A program made the translations under genes and the position numbers. Below are positions 54,430 through 64,000 of a stretch of 64,000 nt of DNA, piece by piece. Under the pieces are notes generated by a model. The model made no database searches and had not been told where the DNA came from. It saw only the letters and a program-made list of their open reading frames with translations. This DNA is from Synanceia verrucosa (Eukaryota; Chordata; Actinopteri; Perciformes; Synanceiidae). The stretch spans positions 15,863,001 through 15,927,000 of the forward strand of contig CM056559.1 of assembly GCA_029721515.1 (NCBI GenBank). Direction: 5' to 3'. The first letter of the stretch is position 1. Each line of letters starts with the position of its first letter.

Positions 54430-54815
54430 AGTCAAGTCAAGTCAATTTTATTTGTATAGCCCAATATCACAAATTATGAATTATCCTCAGAGGGCTTTAC
54501 AATCTGTGCAGGATATGACACCCTCTGTGCTTTCCAAACTACCCTCACGTAGAAATGGAAGAAACTTCAGGAAGAGCAACAGAGGAGGAATTCCTCTTCC
54601 AAGATGGACAGACATGCAATAGATGCTATGTGTACAGAATAACTACAATGGAAAACACATTAGCACTCCATATAACAACAGTTAATACATATTGATTTGT
54701 ATGACAGTGTCCATCATTAAGCTGTCGGCAATGGATGAGCAACACGTCTTCATCTTCCAACACGCCAACCAGATGAAGACTGGGCAGCACGTTTGTACTG
54801 GGTAGCAAACACAGG
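54430..54815 (-). mobile_element. L2/Maui-like LINE 3' end
   Basis: It starts (plus strand) with GTCAAGTCAAGTCAATTTTA, then 'tttgtatagcccaatatcacaaatta', the reverse complement of the 3' end of the L2 copy at 9716-11433. The match continues to about 54815 ('gcaatggatgagcaacacgtcttc'). Only the 3' UTR is present. Confidence 0.85.
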
Positions 54816-55129
54816 AACACGGGAACTAAAGTATTGATTAGCCTTTTGACGCAAGTCAAATACATTCAACTCGCTCGAATTCCTATGTTGGAATTCGCTG
54901 TTATCCGATTTTGTGTTGAGAAGAACATTTGTTATTTGTACTCTTTAGAGGAGCTTTAAAGACAGTAAGCAACCAATGTTCTTCTATCTCCCTCACAAAT
55001 AATTAAAATGTAGTACTTTGCGATTGTCTGCAATATTAAGGCAAATTGTGAGGGAGTGCATTTCACGCCAGTGGTGCACAACACGCACCACCTAATAAGA
55101 AGACTGCAGCATCGCACAAGATCTTTCTC

Positions 55130-55670
55130 TCTGTCTCCTCTCTGTCTCCTTTCTGTCCTCTCTCTGTCTCCTCTCCTATATATATTATATATTTTTTTTT
55201 TATTCCATTGTATTTAGTTCATTGTTAATATGTAAATATTTTATTCTATTTTATTCTATTTTATTATTATTACTATTGTGTCTGTGATTTTCTTTGTTAC
55301 TGTGGCAGGTAAATTTCCCCCCGAGGGGGATGAATAAAAAAAACTATTCTATTCTATTCTATTCTCTCTGTCATCCTTGTCTCCTCTGTGTCCTTTCTCT
55401 GTATCCTCTCTGCCCTCTCTCTGTCTCCTCTGTCCTCTCTCTGTCTTCTCTCTCTGTCCTCTTTGTCTCCTCTGTGTCCTCTCTGTCCTCTCTCCATCCT
55501 CTGTCTTCTCTCTCTGTCCTCTGTCTCCTCTATATTCTCTCTGTCCTCTCTCTATCATCCCTATCCTCTCTCTATCATCTCTGTCTTCTCTCTGTCCTCT
55601 CTCCAACATCTCTCTGTTTCCTCTCTGTCCTCTCTGTCCCCTCTGTCTCCTCTCTCTGATAGGGATATAA
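55130..55670. repeat. Pyrimidine-rich minisatellite with LINE-like 3' end
   Basis: Irregular units of the type TCTCTGTCCTC run through 55130-55180 and 55370-55660. Between them, 55200-55365 has 'aaatttccccccgaggg' followed by 'gaataaa' and repeated ATTCT, which resembles the 3' ends of fish CR1/Rex1-type LINEs. All long frames here are Ser/Leu/Pro low-complexity translations. Confidence 0.7.
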
Positions 55671-56387
55671 TATATTTAATTTCTTGTGAGCCGGATATAA
55701 TTGAAATGCGGACCAGAAGTTTGATATGTCAGCTCAATGTCAAATTCAGTATTTCAGCAGCAGATGTTCTACATTGAAATAACTGTCATGTTTCCCTCTT
55801 TCATTCTCCTCTGGTTCTCCCTTTTTGCCTCCCCCATGCCAGTCGCCTCCCCATCTACAGACCAGACGCCAGTCGCCTTCCCATTTGTAGACCAGACGCC
55901 AGTCATCTCCCCATGAAACAACCAGCAGTGGTTGTTGGCCTGGAACTTTATCCATCTCCACACAGGATCTCTGGAGCTCAGTCACAGTCATCTTTCAGGT
56001 TATTGGAGACCACTGAGCTCTTTGAAACAATAAATGCAACAGATTTTTCTTCCAGCTTGTCCATATCTGTGCCTTTCTACAGCTCTGTCTCTGAGCTCTT
56101 GGGGCAGTTCTTTTGACCTCATGGATCTCATTTTTGCTGTAATGTGCATACGAGCTGTAAGGCCTTATTTAGACAGGAATTCAACACCGCTGGACTCTGA
56201 TGAAGGTGTAGAACCATCTCATTTTTTGACATGAAGTTGTATGACATCCTCACCCTCAGTGTCATGCATCAAAAGTGACTTTTCCCCCGCAGCATCCTGT
56301 GAGCAGAGTAGGTCATTCTGTAGCTAGTTTGCTTGGGTCACGAAGAAAGTGTTCTGCTTCACCAAACAGTGTGTTCAAAAGAGTAAC
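55671..56387. other. No gene recognised
   Basis: A 24-bp unit 'accagacgccagtcgcctccc' occurs three times at 55841-55910. Otherwise anonymous. Confidence 0.5.
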
Positions 56388-56525
56388 ACATTGGCAGTGT
56401 GTGAAATACCCGTCCATATTTTGGGGGGGTTCCCATCTCTGAATTGTTGTGCAATACAGATATACATTTTGTCAACATGCAGTAGCCTATGCAGAGTTGA
56501 ATACATGTCAGTATTGACATGCAAT
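56388..56525 (+). repeat. Harbinger-derived fragment
   Basis: 'aatacccgtccatattttgg' then 'ttcccatctctgaattgttg', 'caacatgcagtagcctatgca' and 'gaatacatgtcag' correspond to 25873-25987 in the interior of the Harbinger element. Neither terminal repeat is present. Confidence 0.6.
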
Positions 56526-56533
56526 CAGAGCAC

Positions 56534-56565
56534 ATGATTGTTGATACAAAGCTATCAACAATCAT
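56534..56565. repeat. Perfect 13-bp inverted repeat, 6-nt loop
   Basis: ATGATTGTTGATA and its exact reverse complement are separated by CAAAGC. Confidence 0.9.
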
Positions 56566-58044
56566 AGAATATACAGAGTTAAAATGACAATTTCTGGTAC
56601 ATGCAGACTGGACCTGACACATGTCAACTATGGTAATGATAGATATGGTCCATGGCACTGACACTACACTGATAAAATGCTGTGCGTCTGCATCCAGTAA
56701 ATTTTCAAAATAAGAGCTCTGTGCAGACATCCTGATCGTATTTCACATCCGTCCATCAACATGAGCCTAAGTTATAAATGGGTGAAACAGGTCAGTTTTT
56801 TCCATTGAGATCAGATGAGAAATGTGCTTTCTGTCCGGAAAGCCCCAGCTTCTCTGTTTACTTGTGTTTATTTACAGACCAGTCTTGCTTGGTCCAATGT
56901 GGCGGTGACATTAATGTACAAACCGCTGGACAACACAGCATCTATGAGTCTATATGTTGGACAGTCTGTAAAATATAGCAGTATAAAGCAGTATAGGATG
57001 TGTGGGCACTGATTGAATTTATTATTTATTCATTGAAACTTAAATTTAATCATCATGGTGAATGCAGTGATGATGTATTGGTGGGGGGTATTCCAGAGAG
57101 TGTGTTCAATGAGATCACTTTGATTCAAGTCAGTTACCAAAGTAACATTGACACAACATTCTGACATACAGATATTACACATGGAGTTAAAAAATCTATT
57201 CATTGTCTGTTAAAACAGTGGGACAATATTATATACAGCTTTGAGCCCACAGGACCTTCATACTCTTAGTGCCTTAGCCTCTTTACCCAATCTGGGAAAC
57301 CCGGCCATGGTTAGTCATTGTTTATGGTGAAAAATAGTCAGTCATACTAACAAATCATCTTGTCATCTTGTTTGTTTTCAGAACGCAAAACACGAAGACC
57401 ATGGCCAAAGCAGAGGAAAATGCTGTGTTGAGACATTTCAAGTCTCACATAATTAAGGTAATTTGGCATCAAAAAAGTGGAGTGTTTGATTTGCAAAAAA
57501 TGTGAACAGCCAGCACTGAAAAACAGAACGTCCCAAAACATTAGACACTTTGTAAGGTTGTAACAAAGGCTGACTTTTAAGCGCCAAAACCATCATCCAC
57601 ACTGAAGAACTTGAGTTGTGACATTAAATAATTGAATAGTTAACAATTCATGATCGTTTTTTAGGAAGTTGCTGGTAACTTCTGGCAGGGGGACAGCCAA
57701 TATGAATGGCTGGAATTGGGTGCAATTGTGTTGTGGGTTTTTTTGTGAATATGTTCAATATGTTCAATATTGCAAAGTGTCAGTTTGAAATAAATGAACT
57801 GAAATTGAAATCTCTTGTGACAGTTAATGTTCTTAACTAGCTACATCAATATGTAATGCTAAAAATTTGAATGCTTCAAATAGACCCTGTGATCAGTATC
57901 AGTTATTGACCCAAAAAATCCTGATAGGAGCACCTCCAACATCTACCACATCTCTTCAAGGGTGAGTAAGGCTCCAACACCAACAACTGCTGCATCTGCA
58001 CTGTACTGCATTTTGTCAACTTTTTTACTCTTTCTCAACATGCC
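56566..58044. other. No gene recognised
   Basis: Anonymous sequence. At 57465-57545 a frame contains V-E-C-L-I-C-K-K-C and R-T-S-Q-N-I-R-H-F, faintly like a zinc-finger end of a transposase, but it is too short to assign. Confidence 0.45.
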
Positions 58045-58776
58045 TGTTGAGGTTTTACCGGCAGAGTGGTGCTGCTTGCGGTGCATTCGGAAGAACGAGG
58101 AGTATGACTTCTCCTTCAGCAAATTCTGGCGCATTTATTGGAGAACAAAACAAACGTGGCTTCTTGCCATAACAATTGGGCTGGTACTAGTGGACACAAT
58201 GAAAATTGCACACACAAAATGCCTGTCAGGTATATCAAAAAGGCGTAATTTGTACATTCATACATTTGCCATGGCGGCACGGTGGTGTAGTGGTTAGCAC
58301 TGTCGCCTCACAGCAAGAAGGTACCGGGTTCGAATCCGGCACCTTTCTGTGTGGAATTTGCATGTTCTCCCCGTGTCTGCGTGGGTTCTCTCCGGGTACT
58401 CCGGCTTCCTCCCACCATCCAAAAACATGCATGCTCGTATGCACATGGGGATTAGGTTAATTGGCTAATTTAAATTGACCGTAGGTGTGAGTGTGAGTGG
58501 TTGTCTGTCTCTATGTGCCCTGCGATGAGGTGGCGACTTGTCCAAGGTGTACCCGCCTTCAGCCCTAAGACAGCTGGGATAGGCTCCAGCCCCCCCGCGA
58601 CCCTATGAGGATAAGCGGTAGATAATGGATGGATACATTTGCCATTTAGTGTGTTCTTGCGCCCTCTTGTGCCGTTAACAGAAAATAACCTTTTTACAAA
58701 TCATTTAACCTGAGAACACATATTTTTGATACACCTTAGCACCCCCACTTGTACTCAGGTTGGGAAATGAATATCA
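58045..58776 (-). repeat. Copia 3' LTR, split by a SINE
   Basis: The LTR pieces 58045-58272 and 58633-58776 together make about 360 bp, matching 62363-62726. It has a 13-bp segment (near 58110) absent from the other LTR and lacks a 19-bp segment present there. A long A-run follows at 58780-58790. Confidence 0.88.
58273..58632 (+). mobile_element. tRNA-derived SINE, type 1, full length (copy E)
   Basis: Complete from GGCGGCACGGTGGTGTAGTGG through box B (GGTTCGAATCC) to the ATGGATGG tail. It is flanked by a perfect 13-bp duplication ATACATTTGCCAT (58260-58272 and 58633-58645), the mark of LINE-mediated insertion. The target is the copia 3' LTR, so it moved after the copia insertion. Confidence 0.93.
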
Positions 58777-58789
58777 ATAAAAAAAAAAA

Positions 58790-59611
58790 TAGAATAAATG
58801 TGAAGACCTGCAAACTTCCTGAGTTGAAACTTATTGACAGGTTTCGTCATAACATCAGCGACCATCTCATCAGTAGAACAATACATCAAATTCACCTTCC
58901 CCTCATTCACAGTTGACCTAATAAAGTGATACTTTACATCTATGTTTACAATGCTTTCTGCTTACAGGGTTTCTGGCAACAGCTATCGTTCCCTGATTGT
59001 CTTCATGTATGACCGTTTGTGTATACTTGTAGCTATCCATATTCCCTAGTAATTATTCTAGGTAAAGACACTCTTGAATAGTAGAAGCAGATGCCATATA
59101 CTCACATGTGGAAAGTGCAACAGTAGGTTGTTTCCTAGTCTTCCATGAGACGAGTGCACTATTTTTACTAAGACTCACACAGTATCCTCTAGTACTGCGG
59201 CAATCACTGGTATCAGCCGCCCAATCAGCATCGCTGTAGGCTTGTATACTTAGATTCTCAGTGTTAATTCTCCTAAAAGTTAAACCTTTCTCTGCTCTAC
59301 GATTAAGGTACATGCTTCACAGTGACCCATTGCTCCTCTGTAGGCTCAGCTAGGTACTGTAACAGCCTGCTCACCACAAAACTCAAATCAGGCCTAGTGC
59401 AGATTGTCAGGTATATCAGACTTCCCACGGCCTCTCTGGACATCCTTATGTCTGTCATTTTTAACCACATCATCATTGTATTTGAGCTTCTGCTCACAAA
59501 GAGTTTCTTTAACCCTACATTCTGACATGTTGAAACGTTGTAGAATTTTGTTAGTGTACTTCTCCTGTGACATTTTAATACCTCCGTCTGAAAAAACAAG
59601 ATCAATACCAA
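58790..59611 (-). pseudogene. Copia RNase H domain, frameshifted
   Basis: Pieces in different frames: 59611-59303 with S-L-I-Y-L-T-I-C-T-R-P-D-L-S-F and L-L-Q-Y-L-A-E-P-T; 59313-59053 with A-Y-S-D-A-D-W-A, S-T-R-G-Y-C and L-S-T-C-E-Y-M-A; and 59030-58800 with H-E-D-N-Q-G-T-I-A-V-A-R-N-P. The RNase H acidic residues are present. At least three frameshifts or stops separate the pieces. The domain would remove RNA from the DNA-RNA hybrid during reverse transcription. Confidence 0.82.
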
Positions 59612-61392
59612 GAAAATGTTTTGAGTTGCCCCAAATCCTTCATCTTGAACTGCTCTGCAAACATCCTTTTTACCTTTTTCAGTTTCTCCTCATCACTTGC
59701 AGCAATGATTAAGTCATCGACCCATACAATTATGATCACTTTCCCTTCTTTTGACTCTTGGGAATATACACAGTGGTCGGCTTGGTTTTGTGTGAATCCA
59801 TTTTCAGTTAAACAATCATGCAAAACCCTATTCCATTTTCGTCCAGACTGTTTAAGCCCAGAAAGCAATTTCTCCAGCTTATAGACTCCACCCTCTTTTT
59901 CTTGATAACCCTCTGGTGGATTGATGTAGATCTCATAGTCTATGGGGGCATGTAAGAATGTAATTCTCACGTCAATTTGGTGCACAAGTAAATTTTCCTG
60001 TACCACCTTCTGTAGTACCAATCTTACACTTGTCAGATCTGCAGTGGGTGAAAACGTTTCCCCATAGTCTACTCCCATTTTCTGGCTGTAGCCCTTGGCG
60101 ACAAATCGAGCCTTGTATTGCCCTTTCCCATCTACATCAGACTTGATTGCGTAAACCCACCTACCCCCCACTGGTTTCTTGCCTACGGGTAGTGTTGTCT
60201 GGGTAAAGGTTTTGTTCTCATTTAAGAACTGGATTTCCTCATCCATGGCTTTTCTCCATTCTTTTGAATTGTCTGATTGCATTGCCTCTTCATAAGTCTG
60301 TGGAATGCCACAAACTGCTCTGCAGCAGTAGTCTACCGTAATATGCATGTCTTCGATTACGTAGTCACCTAGGTAATTTGGTGCTCTCCTTTCTCTGGTT
60401 GGATACCGTTTACTCTCTAGCTCAACACTTGTAACACTCTCTTCTGTTTCATTTTGTTCAATAGACTCATTTGCTGCCCTTGGACTATCACAACATGGAC
60501 CTCTACTGGGTTCATTTGGCTCTGGAGCCTTTTCTGCACTCCTGTTGACCCTCTGCGTCCCACTAGTTGTGACTCTGAGCCCCACACTGTCCTTATTTAG
60601 ATCTGGCTCACCTGTCTGCGTTTGTTTTTCCACAGCTGCCTTGCTCACAAACTTCACTAGCCTGTGTTTTTGCACTTTGTTCGTATCTGGGTGATACACC
60701 AAATACGCTGCGCTGTTTTTGTCGTACCCCACAAAACGTCTCTGTTCGCATCTGGAGTCAAGTTTTCCCTTTTCCTGTGTGTAAGTGTAGCATACAGACC
60801 CAAATCTTTGCATTCTGGACACATTGGGCTTTTTGTCTGTCAACATCTCATAAGGAGTCAGCCCTGTGCGCCTATTGAAGCATCTGTTGCGTACTACTGC
60901 TGCCTTTTGTACTGCGTACTGCCATAGGTGTTTTGGTAACTCACTTTCAACTAGCATGCACCTGCCCATCTCAAAAAGTGTACGCCACCCACGTTCTGCT
61001 GTTCCATTTTGGTGCGGGGAGTACGGAGCTGTCGTTTCATGCCTAATTTTGTTTATCCTCAGCAGTGTCTGGAAATCATTGAACTCAGTTCCATTATCAG
61101 ATCTGATACACCTCACTTTCCCGTAAGGGGATACATCTGCAAGGAATTTCTCTGTTGCTTGCACTGCGTCACTCTTTTTCTTCAGGGAGTATACGAACAT
61201 TGCATTGGAGTAATCATCAGTGAATGATTGCACATATTTGTACCCATCTAGTGACTCTGTGGTGACTGGACCTGCAAGGTCTGTGTGTACCATCTGTAAG
61301 GGAGCCTTTGCTCTGGTATCGGGGTTTCTATTTCTGGTTTTGGTGAACTTCCCCTGAATACACACCTCACACTCTTGTTCAGGCCTACTCAT
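59602..61392 (-). CDS. Copia integrase and reverse transcriptase
   Basis: An open frame of 596 residues. The start shown is only the first ATG after an in-frame stop; in the element it continues gag. Integrase: V-C-I-Q-G-K (end of the zinc-binding lead), H-T-D-L-A-G-P (Asp37), R-S-D-N-G-T-E-F (Asp99), H-Q-N-G-T-A-E-R (Glu133). Residues 250-345 are a variable linker. RT: W-V-Y-A-I-K, A-R-F-V-A-K-G, Q-I-D-V (Asp474), L-S-G-L-K-Q-S-G-R-K-W and V-W-V-D-D (Asp559, Asp560), where copia usually has Y-V-D-D. The frame ends in a frameshift at the RT to RNase H junction. It copies and integrates the element in the family; here upstream and downstream breaks make it inactive. Confidence 0.9.
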   Translation of the reverse strand: MSRPEQECEVCIQGKFTKTRNRNPDTRAKAPLQMVHTDLAGPVTTESLDGYKYVQSFTDDYSNAMFVYSLKKKSDAVQATEKFLADVSPYGKVRCIRSDNGTEFNDFQTLLRINKIRHETTAPYSPHQNGTAERGWRTLFEMGRCMLVESELPKHLWQYAVQKAAVVRNRCFNRRTGLTPYEMLTDKKPNVSRMQRFGSVCYTYTQEKGKLDSRCEQRRFVGYDKNSAAYLVYHPDTNKVQKHRLVKFVSKAAVEKQTQTGEPDLNKDSVGLRVTTSGTQRVNRSAEKAPEPNEPSRGPCCDSPRAANESIEQNETEESVTSVELESKRYPTRERRAPNYLGDYVIEDMHITVDYCCRAVCGIPQTYEEAMQSDNSKEWRKAMDEEIQFLNENKTFTQTTLPVGKKPVGGRWVYAIKSDVDGKGQYKARFVAKGYSQKMGVDYGETFSPTADLTSVRLVLQKVVQENLLVHQIDVRITFLHAPIDYEIYINPPEGYQEKEGGVYKLEKLLSGLKQSGRKWNRVLHDCLTENGFTQNQADHCVYSQESKEGKVIIIVWVDDLIIAASDEEKLKKVKRMFAEQFKMKDLGQLKTFSWY

Positions 61393-61395
61393 TTT

Positions 61396-62241
61396 TCATT
61401 TGTTCTGCATACCGTCAACTACATCCTGTAACCTAAGCACATCTTCATAGTTACAGTGGCCTTGTATCTCATGCCAGGCTTGGATGTCGTGACTTGCATT
61501 ACACTTGTCATCATTAGACTCAATTTCAGTGTACAGGTAGTACAACCTGCCATACACATGAATGTCAAACCTGGTACCTTTGGTGCCGCATTTGTAGCAT
61601 ACCATCTGGCTGTCGTCTTTGCTCGGTCCACGTGGGCTAGCCTTGGGAGGTCCGGTCCTCCCTCGGGTCTTCATCATGCTGTCGTTGGACTCTGTTGCTC
61701 TGCTGTTCTCTGTCTCTTCAAAACTCCGTAGCTTGGTCTTAAACTCTGCAAACGTGATGTTTTCATCCGTGTGCGCCACATGAATTGTGAATGGCTTAAA
61801 GCTCTCTGGCAATCCCGCGTTTCGCGGCGCAGTTATGGTGGTCTCTGCTCTTATGATATACTCCATCACACTTTCGTCATTTGACTTCTGAAGTGATGTC
61901 AGCGTGGTGTATAAGTTAATTATACGGGGCTTTCCCATTCCTGCATTATACTCTCTCAGAATCTTTAACGCTTTTCTTCCATCATTTGGTGCATCTCTCA
62001 TTACCAAAGACAGACTTTTGTCATCTAGCAGTAAGATCAACTCTGCATACGCGTCCGCGTTTTTCTCAGGATCTACTGCTATTTCAGCTTCTGTTCGTGG
62101 CTGTTTTAACACCGTGTCTTTAAGCCCTAATAAATAAAAATGTCCCAACAGTTTAGTCTCTCAAACTTCATACTTAGTCTCATCTCTGTTGAATATCAGT
62201 TGATGTAACCTGCTGTTACTTGTCTTTCGTTGCTCCGCCAT
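61396..62241 (-). pseudogene. Copia gag with fused gag-pre-integrase remnant
   Basis: The likely start is the ATG at 62239-62241 (M-A-E-Q-R-K), in frame with the rest but followed by a stop 26 codons later. The capsid-like part includes L-L-L-D-D-K-S-L-S-L-V-M-R-D-A and E-S-V-M-E-Y-I-I-R-A. The zinc knuckle is cut after C-Y-K-C-G-T-K-G, and the frame jumps without a shift to F-D-I-H-V-Y-G-R-L-Y-Y-L and A-W-H-E-I-Q-G-H-C-N-Y, the gag-pre-integrase region. The protease with its D-[ST]-G box and the second half of the knuckle are missing. An in-frame TGA at 61396-61398 then separates it from the integrase. Confidence 0.85.
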
Positions 62242-62348
62242 GTTAGCTTGCTCCTCTTCCTCAGGTTAGCAGTTTTCTCAACATGTGGTCCGTTGCAACT
62301 TTCTTGACTTCTTGGAAACCGTTGACTAACTTCTCTTCCGAAGGACTC

Positions 62349-62362
62349 CTGGGCCCATAACC
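62349..62362 (-). promoter_or_regulatory. Primer-binding site for initiator tRNA-Met
   Basis: The plus strand reads CTGGGCCCATAACC, identical to the anticodon stem-loop of vertebrate initiator tRNA-Met, so the element strand is complementary to it. It abuts the end of the 5' LTR with no spacer. Drosophila copia is known to use the same internal half-tRNA primer. Confidence 0.88.
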
Positions 62363-62726
62363 TGTTGAGGTTTTACCAGCACAGTGGTGCTGCTTGCAAT
62401 GCATTCGGAAGAATGAGGAGTATGACAATTTCTGGGACATTTATTGGAGAACAAAACAAACGTGGCTCCTTGCCATAACAATTGGGCTGGTACTAGTGGA
62501 CACAATGAAAATTGCACACACAAAGTGCCTACATTTTGGCTACAGCAAGTCAGGTATATCAAAAATGCGTAATTTGTACATTCATACATTTGACATTTAG
62601 TGTGTTCTTGTGCCCTCTTGTGTCGTTAACAGAAAATAACCTTTTTACAAATCATTTAACCTGAGGACGCATATTTTTCATACATCTTAGCACCCCCACT
62701 TGTACTCAGGTTGGGAATGAATATCA
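62363..62726 (-). repeat. Copia 5' LTR (364 bp)
   Basis: Uninterrupted LTR, TG..CA at both ends, about 90 percent identical by eye to the 3' LTR pieces. It would drive transcription toward lower coordinates. No clear TATA box was found. Confidence 0.88.
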
Positions 62727-62739
62727 AAACTTTGCCAAA

Positions 62740-62970
62740 CTGACTGCAACCACATTAAACTCGCTGATCTACCCTTTATTGAGCAGTGGTGCGGAGGAGG
62801 GCTGTGAGATGCTTGAGATCGCGAGAGTCTGTGAGATTTGCGAGATTCAACATGGCAGCCCCCAGCTGCTAGACTAAGATTTAGCAAAATACCGTCTTTG
62901 CCGACTTATTTCGTGCTTTAAGCAGACCAATTAAGTTAGACTGACAACGCTGTACATAGCTTCACTCAAG
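62740..62970 (+). promoter_or_regulatory. Presumed 5' UTR/promoter of an L1-type element
   Basis: Sequence between the copia LTR and the ORF1 start, with a GC-richer block at 62790-62880 and no upstream frame conserved. L1 elements have internal promoters here. The actual 5' end is not determined. Confidence 0.4.
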
Positions 62971-63771
62971 GTGGAGGATCTTGAAGATTTCATCGACGAC
63001 TATTTCTTTCGGTGCACCATGGAAGACTCCAACACCGAAACTCGCCGGGACAACCCAAACAAGAGGAAGAAAACAGACTCCTCTACTGATACACAGGACC
63101 TTGAGACCACGGATGTCCAGATAAGCGTTCTCGAATCGATCAATAAAAAGCTTGACATACTTAAGATGCTCCACGATGAGATTAAGGACCTGAAGGCTAG
63201 CCTGGAGTTTACTCACCAGCAGATATCCGACCTGCAGAGGGACAACACCGAGCTCCGCTCCATGCTGACAGCCGTCACGTCAGAGGTAAATATCCTTAAA
63301 AAAGAGAATAAATCTCTGAAGGAGACCGTCCTTGACATCCAGACGAGGAGCATGCGGGACAGCCTGATCTTCTTGGGGATTCCAGAATCTACACCGGATG
63401 ACCGAGAGTCCCTAGTTAAAAACTTCATGGCATCGGCTCTTAAAATCCCGAAAGAGACTGTGAATAACATCACTTTCCACCGCGTTCACCGGCTTGGACC
63501 CCGAAGAGGAGACCGCCACCATCCTATCATCGCTAAATTCAAGCACTTTAAGCAAAAAGAACTCGTCAAGAGCAAAGGACGGGAGCTGAAAGGAAAACCA
63601 TTCGGGATGAATGACCAGTTTCCACGGGAAATTAATGAGAGGCGCAAAGTCTTGTTTCTTATTCTGAAAGAACACAGACAGCGAGGCAAGTGGACTGCAC
63701 TTGTGGTGGACAAACTCTACATAGATGGCCAGCTGTTCAGGGAATCCTCCATCACCCCCTGGCTCTTCTAA
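62971..63771 (+). CDS. L1-type LINE ORF1 protein, intact
   Basis: A 266-residue protein with no internal stop. It has an acidic start, a basic patch (N-K-R-K-K), a coiled coil at about 50-122 with heptad Leu/Ile (L-E-S-I-N-K-K-L-D-I-L-K), an RRM-like part from about 126 (R-D-S-L-I-F-L-G-I-P-E-S) and a C-terminal domain with H-R-V-H-R-L-G and H-P-I-I-A-K-F. This is the plan of L1 ORF1p, a trimeric RNA-binding chaperone that packages LINE RNA. A second ATG at 63019 is also possible; the first is used because the frame is open and starts acidic as in relatives. ORF2 would begin beyond the window. It is the best preserved retroelement gene here. Confidence 0.88.
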   Translation: MEDLEDFIDDYFFRCTMEDSNTETRRDNPNKRKKTDSSTDTQDLETTDVQISVLESINKKLDILKMLHDEIKDLKASLEFTHQQISDLQRDNTELRSMLTAVTSEVNILKKENKSLKETVLDIQTRSMRDSLIFLGIPESTPDDRESLVKNFMASALKIPKETVNNITFHRVHRLGPRRGDRHHPIIAKFKHFKQKELVKSKGRELKGKPFGMNDQFPREINERRKVLFLILKEHRQRGKWTALVVDKLYIDGQLFRESSITPWLF

Positions 63772-64000
63772 GGAAAACGATAAGTAACCACAAAAACAAA
63801 TGGCTCAGATTCCCTAAATATATCACTCGTTTAAACTATATAGAGAAAGCAATCAAATCTCACAAGTTTCAAATGTTTCACTTTACCAAATGTCACCCCC
63901 CACTAGGGATCCCCTTCCTTCTTTTATTCTTTTTTCTCCCCCTCTCTGTGTTAAATCTCCATGTACCCCTCTCCCTCTCTCTCACACTCACTCCTCCTAC
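63772..64000 (+). other. L1 inter-ORF region, cut by window end
   Basis: Pyrimidine-rich sequence after the ORF1 stop, with no start of ORF2 recognised before the edge. Confidence 0.5.

Larger units (their letters stand above)
58045..62726 (-). mobile_element. Ty1/copia retrotransposon with both LTRs
   Basis: Two direct repeats begin TGTTGAGGTTTTACC and end AATATCA (58045-58776, including a SINE, and 62363-62726), so TG..CA. Between them on the minus strand are gag, integrase, RT and RNase H in copia order. A primer site abuts the 62363 LTR. The LTRs differ by many substitutions and a few indels, so the insertion is old. A 5-bp target duplication is not present (ATGCC against AAACT), which may mean recombination or later deletion. 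Confidence 0.92.

Noticed and set aside
55294..55777. Ser/Leu/Pro-rich proteins of 97-129 residues
   Set aside because: They are translations of a pyrimidine minisatellite in several frames, with no non-repetitive sequence.

Overview
The window looks like a gene-poor, transposon-rich stretch of a ray-finned fish genome. It carries Tc1-like elements of four kinds, hAT and Harbinger DNA transposons, L1-like and L2/Maui-like LINEs, a DIRS element, a Ty1/copia element, several LTRs, two kinds of tRNA-derived SINE and many microsatellites, a mixture typical of teleosts. I found no rRNA, tRNA gene, CRISPR array or bacterial-style operon, and no intact single-copy host gene. The only host-like coding traces are two decayed HECT-ligase-like pieces at 18.4-19.4 kb.

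Region by region. 0-2.3 kb: an LTR, an unassigned open stretch and a deleted plus-strand DIRS copy. 2.3-6.8 kb: dispersed repeats and a 540-bp MITE. 6.8-14.5 kb: an L1-like LINE on the minus strand, interrupted by a solo LTR (7704-8178, 5-bp duplication), a Tc1 element (8535-11489) that itself contains an L2-like LINE (9716-11433), and a 668-bp LTR (12967-13634). 14.5-16.1 kb: a second Tc1 element at the upper end of the recognisable L1. 18.3-27.1 kb: HECT-like remnants, two inverted copies of one dispersed repeat (one broken by a SINE, the other by a Harbinger element), a GC-rich repeat and a third Tc1. 29-35 kb: SINEs, an L1 fragment and a fourth Tc1.

37.9-42.4 kb: a full-length hAT element with matching ends, an 8-bp target duplication and an intron-split transposase gene whose 5' exons are open but whose body is broken. 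42.8-43.7 kb: an L2 fragment and another LTR. 45.4-49.9 kb: a DIRS element on the minus strand with tyrosine recombinase, RT/RNase H, a 102-bp minisatellite, gag, and the right terminal repeat plus internal complementary region. 50.5-51.4 kb: a two-copy tandem duplication bounded by a long inverted repeat. 52.7-57.9 kb: LTR-like, L2 and Harbinger pieces and a pyrimidine minisatellite. 58.0-62.7 kb: a Ty1/copia element with both LTRs, an initiator-tRNA-Met primer site and a deleted protease; a SINE sits in its 3' LTR. 62.9-64.0 kb: an intact L1-type ORF1, running off the window.

Functionally the region is a record of successive insertions. Nearly every transposase and pol gene carries stops, frameshifts or deletions, so most elements could move only if supplied in trans. 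The two best preserved reading frames are the L1 ORF1 at the right edge and the DIRS RT/RNase H frame, and the latter is scrambled at its last RNase H motif. I saw no convincing new biological system. The most informative items are the hAT element with repeated phase-1 exons, the copia primer site and protease deletion, the DIRS internal complementary region, and the nested order of insertions.
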